Assembly: GCF_030315685.1 (NCBI RefSeq)
Contig: NZ_JASXSI010000002.1
Location: forward strand, 293,712-357,711
Direction: 5' to 3'
DNA length: 64,000 nt
Source: Gordonia sp. ABSL11-1
GTDB lineage: Bacteria; Actinomycetota; Actinomycetes; Mycobacteriales; Mycobacteriaceae
Shown: piece after piece, positions 35,702 to 46,013 of the stretch
How the letters are laid out: the number at the start of each line of letters is the position of its first letter
Numbering within the stretch: the stretch's first letter is position 1
Notes under the pieces: model-generated
What the model was told of the DNA's origin: nothing
Database searches by the model: none
What the model saw: only the letters and a program-made list of their open reading frames with translations
Made by a program: the position numbers and the translations under genes

Positions 35702-36670
35702 GTGTTGCGTTGGCGAGGTCTCGAGGACATCCCCGCGGACTGGGGTAGGTGTGTGGTCACCATCGGTGTGTTCGACGGCGTTCATCGCGGTCATGCCCAA
35801 CTGATCCACGCCGCGACCGCGGCGGCGGCCGAACGTGGTGTGCCGGCCGTGTTGATGACGTTCGATCCGCATCCGGCCGAGGTGGTCCGTCCCGGCACCC
35901 ATCCGCCGCAGTTGACCACCCTGACGCGGCGGGCCGAACTCGCCGAGGAACTCGGGATCGACGTGTTCTGCGTGATGCCCTTCACCGCCGAACTCGCGTC
36001 GCGCTCGCCGAAGGACTTCGCGCACGACATCCTCGTCGAGACCCTGCACGCCGCCGATGTCGTCGTCGGAGACAACTTCACCTTCGGCAAGAAGGCTGCC
36101 GGTGACGTCGCCAAGCTCACCGAGCTCGGCCAGAAGTTCGGATTCGAGGTGCAGGGCATCTCGCTGTTCGGCGAACACGCCGTGACGTTCTCGTCGACCT
36201 ACATCCGATCCTGCGTCGCCTCCGGCGACGTCGAGCTCGCCGCCGAGGCGCTCGGTCGCCCGCACAGGGTGGAGGGTGTTGTCGTCCGTGGAGACGGCCG
36301 CGGCCGCGAACTGGGCTTCCCCACCGCGAATGTCGCCCCGCCGATGTTCGCGGCAATCCCCGCCGACGGCGTCTACGCCGCCTGGTTCACCGTGCTGGGC
36401 GCCGGACCGGTCGTCGGTCAGGTGGTTCCGGGTGAGCGATATCAGGCCGCCGTCTCGGTCGGCACCAACCCGACGTTCTCCGGACGCACCCGCACCGTGG
36501 AGGCGTTCGTCCTGGACACCAGCGCGGATCTCTACGGCCAGCATGTCGCCGTCGACTTCGTCGGCCGGATCCGCGGGATGGTGAACTACGCCGAGGTCGA
36601 CGACCTGATCACCGCGATCGCCGGTGATGTCGAGGAGACCCGGCGATTGTTGGCCAAGGCCGAGGACTGA
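35702..36670 (+). CDS. ribF: Bifunctional riboflavin kinase / FAD synthetase
   Basis: A 322-residue enzyme that makes FMN and then FAD. The N-terminal adenylyltransferase has TIGVFDGVHRGHAQLI and FDPHPAEVVRP and the STYIRSCV block. The C-terminal kinase has GDGRGRELGFPTANV and AAVSVGTNPTFSGR. GTG 35702 gives VLRWRGLEDIPADWG, the common actinobacterial N-terminus. Its stop lies inside a 14-base tandem duplication (36667-36694). rpsO follows after 206 bases. Confidence 0.95.
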   Translation: MLRWRGLEDIPADWGRCVVTIGVFDGVHRGHAQLIHAATAAAAERGVPAVLMTFDPHPAEVVRPGTHPPQLTTLTRRAELAEELGIDVFCVMPFTAELASRSPKDFAHDILVETLHAADVVVGDNFTFGKKAAGDVAKLTELGQKFGFEVQGISLFGEHAVTFSSTYIRSCVASGDVELAAEALGRPHRVEGVVVRGDGRGRELGFPTANVAPPMFAAIPADGVYAAWFTVLGAGPVVGQVVPGERYQAAVSVGTNPTFSGRTRTVEAFVLDTSADLYGQHVAVDFVGRIRGMVNYAEVDDLITAIAGDVEETRRLLAKAED

Positions 36671-36694
36671 TCGACCTCTGCTGATCGACCTCTG
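36667..36694. repeat. 14-base perfect tandem duplication at the ribF stop
   Basis: CTGATCGACCTCTG occurs twice in a row (36667-36680, 36681-36694); the first copy holds the ribF TGA. The 206-base gap to rpsO also contains a -10-like TAGATT near 36762. Confidence 0.8.
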
Positions 36695-36876
36695 CTGAGG
36701 AGTTCACCACGACTCGGCGGCCACCGGCACTCGGATTTGGGCAGGTGGGGGTGCCGCTGGTAGATTCGATCGCTGGCGTTGCTGCGGTCCGCGGTGGCGC
36801 GCCGTCTGTCGGAGCATCCGGGTGGATGCCGAGCAGAATCCGATGAACGCGGGACTGAGATATCAGGAGTTTTCCC

Positions 36877-37146
36877 ATGGCACTGACTGCCGCGCAGAAG
36901 AAGGACATCCTGTCCGAGTACGGCCTGCACGAGACCGACACCGGTTCTCCGGAGGCGCAGGTCGCGCTGCTGACCAAGCGCATCACCGACCTGACCGAGC
37001 ACCTCAAGGAGCACAAGCACGATCACCACAGCCGTCGTGGTCTGCTGCTTCTCGTCGGTCGCCGTCGCCGTCTGCTCAAGTACGTCGCCAAGGTCGACAT
37101 CAACCGCTACCGCGCGCTCATCGAGCGCCTCGGACTGCGTCGCTGA
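36877..37146 (+). CDS. rpsO: 30S ribosomal protein S15
   Basis: An 89-residue primary 16S rRNA-binding protein of the 30S platform. [21 protein letters not shown] and [22 protein letters not shown] are invariant S15 blocks. AGGAG lies at 36865-36869 before the ATG. A hairpin follows the gene and pnp lies further downstream, the classical rpsO-pnp order. Confidence 0.98.
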   Translation: MALTAAQKKDILSEYGLHETDTGSPEAQVALLTKRITDLTEHLKEHKHDHHSRRGLLLLVGRRRRLLKYVAKVDINRYRALIERLGLRR

Positions 37147-37563
37147 GCGACGCGCCCGGCCCGCTCGACGGGCCCACGACCTCACGGCCGTTCTCGCACA
37201 CCACGCGGGGACGGCCGTGTCGTTTATGCTGGTCGGTTCGCAATGATAGGCTGGCCAGTGATCGTTGCCGTGAAAGTCCTGCTGGACGTGACAAACGAGC
37301 AGATCGGTCCTCGGTAGTGGCCGCCGGAACGCCAACAGTTCCGGCCGCTTCGATCGAAGGCCGTCTGCGCACCAACCCGGCGCGCATCTCGAGATCGCGC
37401 GCCCCACACGACCGGCACTTCTCTCATGGCTCCGTTCCGGGTCGGCCCCTGCCCACGCAGGCGTCGCCGCACTCTGTGGTGCGTGCCGAAGTGAGCCGAT
37501 CCGCATTCGAGAATCGCAGTCGCCGGGAGTCGGCGGCTGACACGAAGGGACTCTGACGACCAC
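37147..37563 (+). other. rpsO-pnp intergenic region: hairpins, promoter and long pnp leader
   Basis: No convincing gene is present in these 417 bases. GGCCC/GGGCC (37158-37174) and CACGGCCGT/ACGGCCGTG (37183-37191, 37211-37219) form hairpins after rpsO. Two -10-like elements, TATGCT (37225-37230) and TAGGCT (37247-37252), follow. A transcript from there has about 300 leader bases, ending in a hairpin (about 37515-37540) before pnp. Leaders of pnp are autoregulated in other bacteria; here that is inference. Confidence 0.5.
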
Positions 37564-39849
37564 ATGACCGATGTGACAAACCCCGGCGTCGACACCGACG
37601 CCGACTACGACGACTCGATCACCGAGGCGACCGCCGTGATCGACAACGGGAGCTTCGGCACCCGCACCATCCGATTCGAGACCGGCCGCCTGGCCCTGCA
37701 GGCCGCCGGATCGGTCACCGCATACCTCGATGACGAGACGATGCTGCTGTCCACCACCACCGCGTCCAAGCAGCCGAAGGAGCATTTCGACTTCTTCCCG
37801 CTGACCGTCGACGTCGAAGAGCGCATGTATGCCGCGGGCCGTATTCCCGGATCGTTCTTCCGTCGTGAGGGCCGCCCGTCCACCGACGCCATCCTGACCT
37901 GCCGCCTCATCGACCGGCCGCTGCGTCCGTCGTTCGTCGACGGACTCCGCAACGAGATCCAGGTCGTCGTGACCGTCATGTCGCTGGATCCCAAGGATCT
38001 CTACGACGTCGTGGCCATCAACGCCGCATCTGCTTCGACCCAGCTCGCCGGCCTCCCGTTCTCGGGCCCCGTCGGTGGCGTCCGGGTCGCGCTGATCCCG
38101 ACAGAGGAGAACAAGGCGGGCCAGTGGGTCGCCTTCCCGACCGTCGAGCAGCTCGAAGGTGCCGTCTTCGACATGGTCGTCGCCGGACGGATCGTGTCCG
38201 GTCAGGGCGATTCCGCCGACGTCGCGATCATGATGGTCGAGGCGGAGGCCACGGAGAACGTCATCGACATCATCGCCGGCGGTGCGCAGGCGCCGACCGA
38301 GGCGATCGTCGCCGAGGGCCTCGAGGCCGCCAAGCCGTTCATCGCCCGCCTCTGTGAGGCGCAGAAGTCGCTGGCCGCCGCGGCAGCCAAGGAGACCGGC
38401 GAGTTCCCGCTGTTCCCGCCGTACGAGTCCGACGTGTACGACGCAGTCGCCGCCGCCGCGACCGATCGTCTGTCCGAGATCCTCACGATCCCGGCCAAGC
38501 AGGAGCGCGACGACAAGACCGACGAACTCAAGGCCGACATCCTCCGGCAGCTCGGCGAGCAGTTCGAGGGTCGCGAGAAGGAGATCGGCGGCGCCTACCG
38601 GTCGCTCACCAAGAAGCTGGTCCGCCAGCGCATCCTGACCGATCACTTCCGCATCGACGGCCGTGGCATCACCGACATCCGCTCGCTCTCCGCCGAGGTC
38701 GCGGTGATCCCGCGGGCACACGGCAGCGCACTGTTCGAGCGGGGCGAGACCCAGATCCTGGGCGTCACCACCCTGGACATGGTCAAGATGGCCCAGCAGA
38801 TCGACTCGCTCGGACCCGAGACGAGCAAGCGCTACATGCATCACTACAACTTCCCGCCGTACTCGACGGGTGAGACCGGCCGCGTCGGGTCGCCCAAGCG
38901 TCGCGAGATCGGCCACGGCGCCCTCGCCGAGCGAGCTCTCGTCCCGGTGATCCCGAGTGTCGAGGACTTCCCGTATGCGATCCGTCAGGTGTCGGAAGCG
39001 TTGGGCTCCAACGGTTCCACCTCGATGGGTTCGGTGTGTGCCTCGACGATGGCGTTGCTGAACGCCGGCGTCCCGCTGCGGGCCCCGGTCGCCGGCATCG
39101 CGATGGGGCTGGTCTCCGACACCGTCGACGGCGAGACCCGTTATGTCGCACTGACCGACATCCTCGGCGCCGAGGATGCCTTCGGCGACATGGACTTCAA
39201 GGTCGCGGGCACGAAGGACTTCGTCACCGCCCTGCAGCTCGACACCAAGCTCGACGGCATCCCGTCGCAGGTCCTCGCGGGTGCGCTCAGCCAGGCCAAG
39301 GACGCCCGGCTGACCATTCTCGACGTCATGGCCGAGGCCATCGACGAGCCCGACGAGATGAGCCCGTACGCACCGCGTATCACCACCATCAAGATCCCGA
39401 TGGACAAGATCGGTGAGTTGATCGGTCCGAAGGGCAAGACGATCAACGGCATCACCGAGGAGACCGGCGCCAACATCTCGATCGAGGACGACGGCACGGT
39501 GTTCATCGGCGCCGCCGACGGTGTCTCCGCGCAGGCCGCGATCGACCGCGTCAACGCGATCGCCAACCCGCAGCTGCCGAAGGTGGGTGAGCGGTTCCTC
39601 GGAACCGTCGTCAAGACCACCGCTTTCGGTGCGTTCGTCTCCCTGCTCCCGGGTCGCGACGGCCTCGTGCACATCTCGAAGCTGGGCAAGGGCAAGCGCA
39701 TCAACAAGGTCGAGGACGTCGTGAACGTGGGCAGCAAGCTCCGCGTCGAGATCGCCGACATCGACGACCGCGGCAAGATCAGCCTCGTCCCGGTCGACGA
39801 GGACGCCACAGCCTCGGCCGACGCTGAAGCGGTCACCGCCGACGCGTGA
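37564..39849 (+). CDS. pnp: Polyribonucleotide nucleotidyltransferase (PNPase)
   Basis: A 761-residue phosphate-dependent 3'-5' exoribonuclease. Two RNase PH domains (about 25-250 and 350-560) flank a helical linker; [25 protein letters not shown] and [19 protein letters not shown] are conserved active-site regions. A KH domain ([20 protein letters not shown]) and an S1 domain ([18 protein letters not shown]) bind RNA. The C-terminal tail is acidic. Some actinobacterial PNPases also make (p)ppGpp. The nearest ribosome-site candidate, GAAGGG, is 15 bases before the ATG, unusually far. Confidence 0.97.
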   Translation: MTDVTNPGVDTDADYDDSITEATAVIDNGSFGTRTIRFETGRLALQAAGSVTAYLDDETMLLSTTTASKQPKEHFDFFPLTVDVEERMYAAGRIPGSFFRREGRPSTDAILTCRLIDRPLRPSFVDGLRNEIQVVVTVMSLDPKDLYDVVAINAASASTQLAGLPFSGPVGGVRVALIPTEENKAGQWVAFPTVEQLEGAVFDMVVAGRIVSGQGDSADVAIMMVEAEATENVIDIIAGGAQAPTEAIVAEGLEAAKPFIARLCEAQKSLAAAAAKETGEFPLFPPYESDVYDAVAAAATDRLSEILTIPAKQERDDKTDELKADILRQLGEQFEGREKEIGGAYRSLTKKLVRQRILTDHFRIDGRGITDIRSLSAEVAVIPRAHGSALFERGETQILGVTTLDMVKMAQQIDSLGPETSKRYMHHYNFPPYSTGETGRVGSPKRREIGHGALAERALVPVIPSVEDFPYAIRQVSEALGSNGSTSMGSVCASTMALLNAGVPLRAPVAGIAMGLVSDTVDGETRYVALTDILGAEDAFGDMDFKVAGTKDFVTALQLDTKLDGIPSQVLAGALSQAKDARLTILDVMAEAIDEPDEMSPYAPRITTIKIPMDKIGELIGPKGKTINGITEETGANISIEDDGTVFIGAADGVSAQAAIDRVNAIANPQLPKVGERFLGTVVKTTAFGAFVSLLPGRDGLVHISKLGKGKRINKVEDVVNVGSKLRVEIADIDDRGKISLVPVDEDATASADAEAVTADA

Positions 39850-39891
39850 TCGACAGCATCTGATCAGCACCGTCTGATCGGTGCACAGCCG

Positions 39892-39929
39892 CCACGGCCC
39901 GCCACCCGTCCCCGGGTGGTGGGCCGTGG
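39892..39929 (+). terminator. Hairpin terminator after pnp
   Basis: A 16-base left arm (39892-39907, CCACGGCCC...) pairs with a right arm (39914-39929) with one G-U pair over a six-base loop. A smaller hairpin, GCACCG/CGGTGC (39867-39872, 39879-39884), stands just before it. Confidence 0.7.
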
Positions 39930-39936
39930 ACGTCTC

Positions 39937-39967
39937 GCTAGGCTGAGCGACAGCAACGCCTCGCTCA
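39937..39967 (+). promoter_or_regulatory. -10 TAGGCT with inverted repeat TGAGCGA/TCGCTCA
   Basis: TAGGCT lies at about 39937-39942, and TGAGCGA (about 39942-39948) pairs with TCGCTCA (39961-39967) in the start region of the next transcript. This could be an operator or a leader hairpin for the CBS/DUF294 gene. Confidence 0.35.
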
Positions 39968-39997
39968 TCGGTCAGACAGAGGCGCGTTCGAAGTGTG

Positions 39998-41509
39998 ATG
40001 ACGTCCGACGATGCAAAGGGGGCGAGGACCGTGGTGGAACACCGGCCCAGGGTCCCGGCCGACAAACTCACGGTTCCGCGGCGCCGACGACGCGATGACG
40101 TGGACCGTGCGACGGTTGCCGATCTCGTGGTGACCGCCCCGGTCGTCGGCTCGGCGGCGATGTCGGTGCGTGAGGCGGCGGCGCTCATGACCGAGCGCCG
40201 CCAGGATTACATGCTGATCCCGTTGTCGGAGGGCAGCTACGGCGTGCTGACCGATGCCGACATCCGCGCGCGGGTGGTCGCGGCGGGGCGCGGGGCGGAC
40301 GTGTCGGTCGGCGATCTGGTGACGGCGCCCGTGTCCGGCGTGCAGCGGGACCTGGCGGCGGTCGACGCCTTGACGGAGTTGCTGGACCGCGGTCTGACCG
40401 TGATGCCGGTCCTCGATCCGGCGGGCGAGGTCATCGGTGTCGTGGCCGCGGCCGACTTCATCGCGGCTCCTGCGGGACCGGGAATGTCGTTGCGCGGCCA
40501 GATCGCTCGCGCCGCGAATGCCGACGACCTCCAGGAGCGCGCGCGCCGGATCCCGTACCTGGTCGCCGACCTGCTCCGTCGTGAGCAACCGATCCACGAG
40601 ATCACTGCCGTCGCATCGCTCATCCACGACGCCGTCGTCCGTCGCGCGCTCGAACTCGTACTCGCCGGACACCCGGAGTTGGATTCGTCGGCGGTCACGT
40701 GGTTGTCGTTGGGCAGCAACGCGCGTCGGGAACCGGTGCTCACCTCCGACATCGACTCGGCCGTCTCGTTCGACGACAGGCTGGACGACACCCAGATGTC
40801 AGGATTCCGAACCGCGTTCGAGGAGATCGACGCCATCCTGCGTGGCGGCGGGATCAGCATCGACGAGAACGGTGCCATCGCCTCGAAGCCGCTCTTCGCC
40901 AGAACACATGCCCAGTGGGGCGAAGCGGCCCGCACGTGGATCGATGCGCCGCTGGAGAACAAGGGGATGATCTTCACCTCGCTGCTGTTGGACGCCAGGC
41001 CGATCTGGGGTGACGACGGGCTGTCCGCGGTCGGCGAGGTGTTCACCGATCTGCGATCCCATCCCGCGACGATGGGATTGCTCCTGGCGGAGGCACTGTC
41101 CTACAAGGCGCGTCTCCGGTCGATGCGGGATGTCCTCGCGCGCCGCGGCGACACGTTCGACATCAAGACACATGCCCTCACGCCGCTGATCAACATCGCG
41201 CGGTGGGCGGCCTTGAGTGTGGGAGCTTGCGCCCTCGACACCCGGGCACGTCTGCGTGCGGCCGCCGGCAGCCCGATGATGACCGCCGACCAGTCGGCCA
41301 CCCTCATCGAGGTCTTCGATGTGCTGCAACGGGTTCGGCTGACCTATCAGGTGGCGCAGTTCGACCGGGGCGAGGCCGTGTCCGACGTCCTGGAGATGAA
41401 GAGGCTGTCGCCGCTGGACCGCAGCCTCGTCGCGCAGGCGGTCCGGGAGGTCGCGGGCACCCAGCGTCGGATGACGAACATGAGTCACTATCTGAAGGTC
41501 GCCGACTAG
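39998..41509 (+). CDS. CBS-domain / DUF294 nucleotidyltransferase-like protein
   Basis: A protein of about 503 residues. Two CBS motifs (about 40-155) usually bind adenosine nucleotides. Then comes a DUF294 nucleotidyltransferase-like domain with WLSLGSNARREPVLTSDIDSA, which keeps the GS...D.D nucleotidyltransferase pattern, and a C-terminal DUF294_C helical region. Such proteins are GlnD-like in fold, but their substrates are unknown. ATG 39998 and GTGs at 40031/40034 compete; the latter have GGGCGAGG close upstream, so the shorter form is quite possible. Confidence 0.85.
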   Translation: MTSDDAKGARTVVEHRPRVPADKLTVPRRRRRDDVDRATVADLVVTAPVVGSAAMSVREAAALMTERRQDYMLIPLSEGSYGVLTDADIRARVVAAGRGADVSVGDLVTAPVSGVQRDLAAVDALTELLDRGLTVMPVLDPAGEVIGVVAAADFIAAPAGPGMSLRGQIARAANADDLQERARRIPYLVADLLRREQPIHEITAVASLIHDAVVRRALELVLAGHPELDSSAVTWLSLGSNARREPVLTSDIDSAVSFDDRLDDTQMSGFRTAFEEIDAILRGGGISIDENGAIASKPLFARTHAQWGEAARTWIDAPLENKGMIFTSLLLDARPIWGDDGLSAVGEVFTDLRSHPATMGLLLAEALSYKARLRSMRDVLARRGDTFDIKTHALTPLINIARWAALSVGACALDTRARLRAAAGSPMMTADQSATLIEVFDVLQRVRLTYQVAQFDRGEAVSDVLEMKRLSPLDRSLVAQAVREVAGTQRRMTNMSHYLKVAD

Positions 41510-41526
41510 GTCGGCCCCGAGACATC

Positions 41527-42294
41527 ATGTGCCTCATCCTGTTCGCGTGGAACGCGCATCCGCGGCATCGGCTGGTGGTCGCGGCCAACCGCGACGAGTA
41601 TCACCGGCGCGCCACCAGCCCACTCGGGCGCTGGCCCGATCTGCCGATCGTCGCCGGACGTGACCGTCTGGCGGGCGGGACATGGATGGGCGTGAACGCC
41701 GACGACCCTTCCCGGTTCGCGATGGTCACCAATGTCCGCGTCGGGCGACCGGCGCCGGCCGGGCCGCGGTCACGGGGCGAACTGCCCGTCCGATTCCTCT
41801 CCGGCGACGACACTCCGGAATCATTCGCGGTCGGGGTCGCGCGCGACGGTACGGAGTATCACCCGGTGAACCTGTTGATGGGCGACGCCGACGACCTCTG
41901 GTGGGTCACCAATCATCCCGAGCCCCACGCTCAACGGGTATCGGACGGGGTACACGGTCTGTCCAACGGAGCGCTGGACAGTGACTGGCCCAAGGTGACG
42001 GACGGTCGCGCCGCCCTGGCTGATCTGGTCGCTGCCGAGCAGACCGCGTCGGTCGAGCCGTATCTCACACTGCTCGCCGACCGCCACCGCCCGCCCGACG
42101 ATCGGCTCCCGTCCACCGGCATGCCGCACGAGCTCGAACAGCAGCTCGGGCCGATCTTCGTCGACACGCGCGGATACGGGACGCGGGCGTCGACCGCGCT
42201 CCGAATCGGGTACGACGGCACGGGGGAGATGACCGAACGGCGGTACACCTGGCGGGGCCGTCGACGCGGGACGACGACGATCAGACTCGGGTGA
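41527..42294 (+). CDS. NRDE family (TANGO2-like) protein
   Basis: A 255-residue protein that starts MCLILFAWNAHPRHRLVVAANRDE, with the Cys2 and NRDE motif that define the family (human TANGO2 included). Cys2 could act as an N-terminal nucleophile after Met removal. GGTWMGVN and SNGALDSDWPKV are also conserved. Proposed roles include heme handling and lipid metabolism, but no function is settled. It follows the DUF294 gene by 17 bases, so co-transcription is likely. Confidence 0.88.
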   Translation: MCLILFAWNAHPRHRLVVAANRDEYHRRATSPLGRWPDLPIVAGRDRLAGGTWMGVNADDPSRFAMVTNVRVGRPAPAGPRSRGELPVRFLSGDDTPESFAVGVARDGTEYHPVNLLMGDADDLWWVTNHPEPHAQRVSDGVHGLSNGALDSDWPKVTDGRAALADLVAAEQTASVEPYLTLLADRHRPPDDRLPSTGMPHELEQQLGPIFVDTRGYGTRASTALRIGYDGTGEMTERRYTWRGRRRGTTTIRLG

Positions 42295-42340
42295 TCGGGT
42301 CGCCGTCCGTCGTCGACAGGGTCGAACCGTGGCGGTGCGA

Positions 42341-43450
42341 TCAGGCCAACGGGAACAATGCGACCGGGATGTCGAGTGCGGCACCGACTTCCGGGGTGAA
42401 CAGGTCGCCGTCGTGGGTGCTGAGACCGGCGGCCAGCGTCGCGTCGTCGTGGCAGGCCTGCTCCCAGCCCTTGTCGGCCAGACGCAGTACGTAGGGGAGT
42501 GTCGCGCCGGTGAGGGCCATCGTCGACGTGCGTGCGACCGTGCCGGGCATGTTGGCCACGCAGTAGAACACGGTGTCGTGCACCGCGAAGGTCGGATCGT
42601 CGTGGGTGGTCGGACGTGAGTCCTCGAAGCAACCGCCCTGATCGATGGCGATGTCGACGAGCACGGCACCGGGCTTCATCTGGGCGACGAGGCTGTTGGG
42701 GACCAGGACCGGCGCCTTCGCCCCGGGGAGGAGCACGGCGCCGATGACGAGGTCGGCCTCGCGGACGGCCTCGGCGAGGGCCAGGCCGGTGCTGTAGCGC
42801 GTGTGGACGCGTCCGGCGAAGCGGGCGTCCACCGCGCGCAGTTTGGCGATGTCGATGTCGAAGACCGTCACCTGCGCGCCCATGCCGACGGCAATGGTGG
42901 CGGCGTTGACGCCGCTCACTCCCGCCCCGATCACGACCACGTTCGCCGGTTCGGTACCCGGGACCCCGCCCATGAGCACTCCGCGACCGCCCTCGGAGCG
43001 CATCAGGTGGTAGGCCCCGACCTGCGGTGCGAGACGTCCGGCGACCTCGCTCATCGGCGCCAGCAGAGGAAGCGAACCGTCGGCCGCGCGCACGGTCTCG
43101 TACGCGATGGAGGTGGTCTGCGAGGCCAACAGTGCTTCGGTGCACGGACGGCTCGCGGCGAGGTGCAGATAGGTGAACACGGTCTGGCCCCGCCGCAGCA
43201 GGGGATACTCGGCCGCGATCGGTTCCTTGACCTTGAGCAGGAGGTCGGCCTGCTCCCACACCTGGTCGGCGGTGGACAGGATCTGGGCCCCGGCCTCTTT
43301 GTAGTCGTTGTCGTGGAACGACGAGCCCTCGCCGGCGCCGGCCTGGATCACGACGTCGTGGCCGCGATGATGGAGTTCGGCGACGCCCGCGGGCGTGATG
43401 GCGACTCGGTACTCGTTGTTCTTGATCTCGGTGGGGATTCCGACGCGCAT
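42341..43450 (-). CDS. ald: Alanine dehydrogenase
   Basis: A 369-residue NAD-dependent enzyme that converts alanine to pyruvate and ammonia and in reverse makes alanine under low oxygen; mycobacterial Ald also reduces glyoxylate. MRVGIPTEIKNNEYRVAITP and the NAD motif VVVIGAGVSGVNAA are plain, and FTYLHLAASRPC holds the catalytic region. It is divergent from an AsnC/Lrp gene, as in M. tuberculosis (ald/aldR), so control by that regulator with alanine as signal is likely. Confidence 0.95.
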   Translation of the reverse strand: MRVGIPTEIKNNEYRVAITPAGVAELHHRGHDVVIQAGAGEGSSFHDNDYKEAGAQILSTADQVWEQADLLLKVKEPIAAEYPLLRRGQTVFTYLHLAASRPCTEALLASQTTSIAYETVRAADGSLPLLAPMSEVAGRLAPQVGAYHLMRSEGGRGVLMGGVPGTEPANVVVIGAGVSGVNAATIAVGMGAQVTVFDIDIAKLRAVDARFAGRVHTRYSTGLALAEAVREADLVIGAVLLPGAKAPVLVPNSLVAQMKPGAVLVDIAIDQGGCFEDSRPTTHDDPTFAVHDTVFYCVANMPGTVARTSTMALTGATLPYVLRLADKGWEQACHDDATLAAGLSTHDGDLFTPEVGAALDIPVALFPLA

Positions 43451-43560
43451 GGCGGCTCTCCTGACGATGGTGGGTGTGGTGGCGGGCGCGCGACACCCTC
43501 AGCTGTGTAGTGGTGCGGATCGCGCGGTGCTGAATCAAGCGTGAAGGAACATCGAAGATC

Positions 43561-43620
43561 TCACAATGTCTGTGAGTAATATTCTCTTCGAAGTGCAATC
43601 ACTCGAAGAATCATCGAGCA
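43561..43620. promoter_or_regulatory. AT-richer ald/aldR control region with inverted repeats
   Basis: The 181-base gap between the divergent genes contains TCACA-N5-TGTGA (43561-43575), the palindrome CTTCGAAG (43586-43593) and further CTCGAAG/ATCGAG words. Such a cluster fits the multi-site binding of Lrp/AsnC octamers. Confidence 0.5.
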
Positions 43621-43631
43621 GAGGGTGTGAC

Positions 43632-44120
43632 ATGGCTGCTACGCCGAAGGATGTTCGGGCGGGCCAGCCCGCCTTGGACGAGACCGATCGGACGCTGCTG
43701 CGTCTTCTGCAGACCGATGCCCGGATGCCGAACAGTGAACTGGCCGCACGTGCCGGGATCGCGCCGTCGACGTGCCACGGACGGGTCCGTCGGCTCACCG
43801 ATGTCGGCGTCATCCGAGGCTTCTTCGCCGACGTCGACCCTGCCGCGGTCGGACGACCCCTGCGCGCGATGGTGGCGGTGAGTCTGCAGGCCGAGGCGCG
43901 CGGTGAGATCCGGCACTTCGTCGGTGAGATCGAACGGCACGACGAGGTCATCGACGTGTTCTTCCTGGCCGGCACCGACGACTATCTCCTGCACGTCGCG
44001 ACCGCCGACACCGATGCGTTGCGGCAGTTCGTCGAGATGCTGAACGCGCGCCGGGAGGTCGCCGGCACCACCACGTCGCTCGTCTTCGAACACCGCCGGG
44101 GTGGTGCGCCGATCTTCTGA
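43632..44120 (+). CDS. aldR: Lrp/AsnC family regulator, AldR-like
   Basis: A 162-residue regulator. The N-terminal helix-turn-helix (about 17-75) has LDETDRTLLRLLQTDARMPNS and IAPSTCHGRVRRL. The C-terminal RAM domain (about 85-160) has DVFFLAGTDDYLLHVA, the ligand-binding and assembly part. ATG 43632 has GAGGG upstream. It is divergent from ald, its presumed target, and carries its own likely autoregulatory sites in the gap. Confidence 0.9.
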   Translation: MAATPKDVRAGQPALDETDRTLLRLLQTDARMPNSELAARAGIAPSTCHGRVRRLTDVGVIRGFFADVDPAAVGRPLRAMVAVSLQAEARGEIRHFVGEIERHDEVIDVFFLAGTDDYLLHVATADTDALRQFVEMLNARREVAGTTTSLVFEHRRGGAPIF

Positions 44121-44161
44121 GCGTTCGGGCGCCATAGAATCGTGGACCGGGCCGAACATGA

Positions 44162-44950
<789 letters not shown>

Positions 44951-44988
44951 GGCCGACGGACCTGCAGTCGAGAACGGACGGAACGCCC

Positions 44989-45537
44989 ATGGCAGCCGAC
45001 CCCCAGAGGCCTCAGAAGGACGGCCCCCAGAAGCGGGACGCACAGAAGCGCGACCCCCAGAAGCGCGACGCCCGACCGATCGTCTGGATGATCGGATTCC
45101 TCGTCGTCGCGCTCGTCGTCTATTTCGGCATCCTCGGTTGGCGTGCGTTCGATCTGATCGCCTCCGGGACGGTCGCCGGCATCGGTGTGGGCATCGGCGT
45201 GCTGATCCTGCCGTTCATCGGGGCATGGCTCATCTTCGCGACCTTGCGCGCGGGGATCGAGCACCAACGGCTCGCGCGCGTGATGGCCGAGGAAGGACGG
45301 GAACTCGACGTCTCGGAGCTACCACGACGGGCGTCCGGCCGGATCGAGCGGGATGCCGCCGACGAACTGTTCGCAACGGTGAAGGCGGAGTGGGAGGCCG
45401 ATCCGACGGATTGGCACAACACGTATCGAATCGCCCGAGCCTATGACTACGCCGGCGATCGCAGCCGTGCCCGGGAGATGATGAGGCGAGCCGTCACGCA
45501 GTACAAGGAGGAGCAGCAGCGCGAGGAGCCGCAGTGA
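44989..45537 (+). CDS. Membrane protein with basic KRD-repeat N-terminus (Rv2772c-like)
   Basis: A 182-residue protein. Residues 1-29 repeat the unit (P/A)QKRD four times or so. Two membrane segments follow (VWMIGFLVVALVVYFGILGW and a second ending IGAWLIFATL), then a cytoplasmic helical domain that ends in a TPR-like stretch (WHNTYRIARAYDYAGDRSRA). Function unknown. Its stop overlaps the start of the next gene (GTGA). Confidence 0.72.
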   Translation: MAADPQRPQKDGPQKRDAQKRDPQKRDARPIVWMIGFLVVALVVYFGILGWRAFDLIASGTVAGIGVGIGVLILPFIGAWLIFATLRAGIEHQRLARVMAEEGRELDVSELPRRASGRIERDAADELFATVKAEWEADPTDWHNTYRIARAYDYAGDRSRAREMMRRAVTQYKEEQQREEPQ

Positions 45538-45986
45538 GTACCGTGCTGATCATCCACCACACGCCGTCGCCGCACTGCCAGGAGATGTTCGAGGCGGTGG
45601 TCTCGGGTGCGACCGATCCCGAGATCGAGGGCGTGGATGTCGTCCGTCGCGCCGCGCTCGCCGTCACCCCGACCGACATGCTCGCCGCCGACGGCTACAT
45701 CCTCGGCACGCCTGCCAACCTCGGCTACATGAGTGGGGCGCTGAAGCACGCCTTCGACACCTGTTACTACCAGATCCTGGATTCGACCCAGGGGCGTCCG
45801 TACGGCCTCTACCTGCACGGGAATCAGGGCACCGAGGGCGCGGAGAAGGCGATCGACGCCATCACCACCGGCCTGGGATGGGCCCGGGCCGCCGAGACGG
45901 TGGTGGTCTCGGGAGCACCGGACTCCGATGCGCGGGAAGCCTGCTGGGAACTCGGGGCCACGGTTGCGGCGGGGCTCATGCCCTGA
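45534..45986 (+). CDS. Flavodoxin-like NAD(P)H oxidoreductase-fold protein
   Basis: A 150-residue protein with a flavodoxin fold: STVLIIHHTPSPHCQEMFEAV is the phosphate-binding start, GYILGTPANLGYMSGALKHAFD the second FMN loop. It resembles the flavodoxin/NADPH-dependent FMN reductase groups; partner unknown. GTG 45534 overlaps the membrane-protein stop. The thyA promoter starts just after it. Confidence 0.78.
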   Translation: MSTVLIIHHTPSPHCQEMFEAVVSGATDPEIEGVDVVRRAALAVTPTDMLAADGYILGTPANLGYMSGALKHAFDTCYYQILDSTQGRPYGLYLHGNQGTEGAEKAIDAITTGLGWARAAETVVVSGAPDSDAREACWELGATVAAGLMP

Positions 45987-46000
45987 GATGTGGTGCGACG

Positions 46001-46006
46001 TAAACT
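46001..46006 (+). promoter_or_regulatory. -10 element TAAACT of thyA
   Basis: TAAACT lies seven bases before GTG 46014, which has no ribosome site. This supports a leaderless thyA-folA mRNA. Confidence 0.5.
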
Positions 46007-46013
46007 CGCTGTC

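Noticed and set aside
37224..37595. A 123-codon minus-strand frame in the rpsO-pnp gap
   Set aside because: It runs into the pnp start, has no ribosome site and no recognisable motif.
36586..40188. A 1200-codon open frame on the minus strand opposite pnp and rpsO
   Set aside because: It is antisense to clearly conserved genes and has the Asp/Arg/Gly/Leu bias of a high-GC shadow frame; no family is recognisable.
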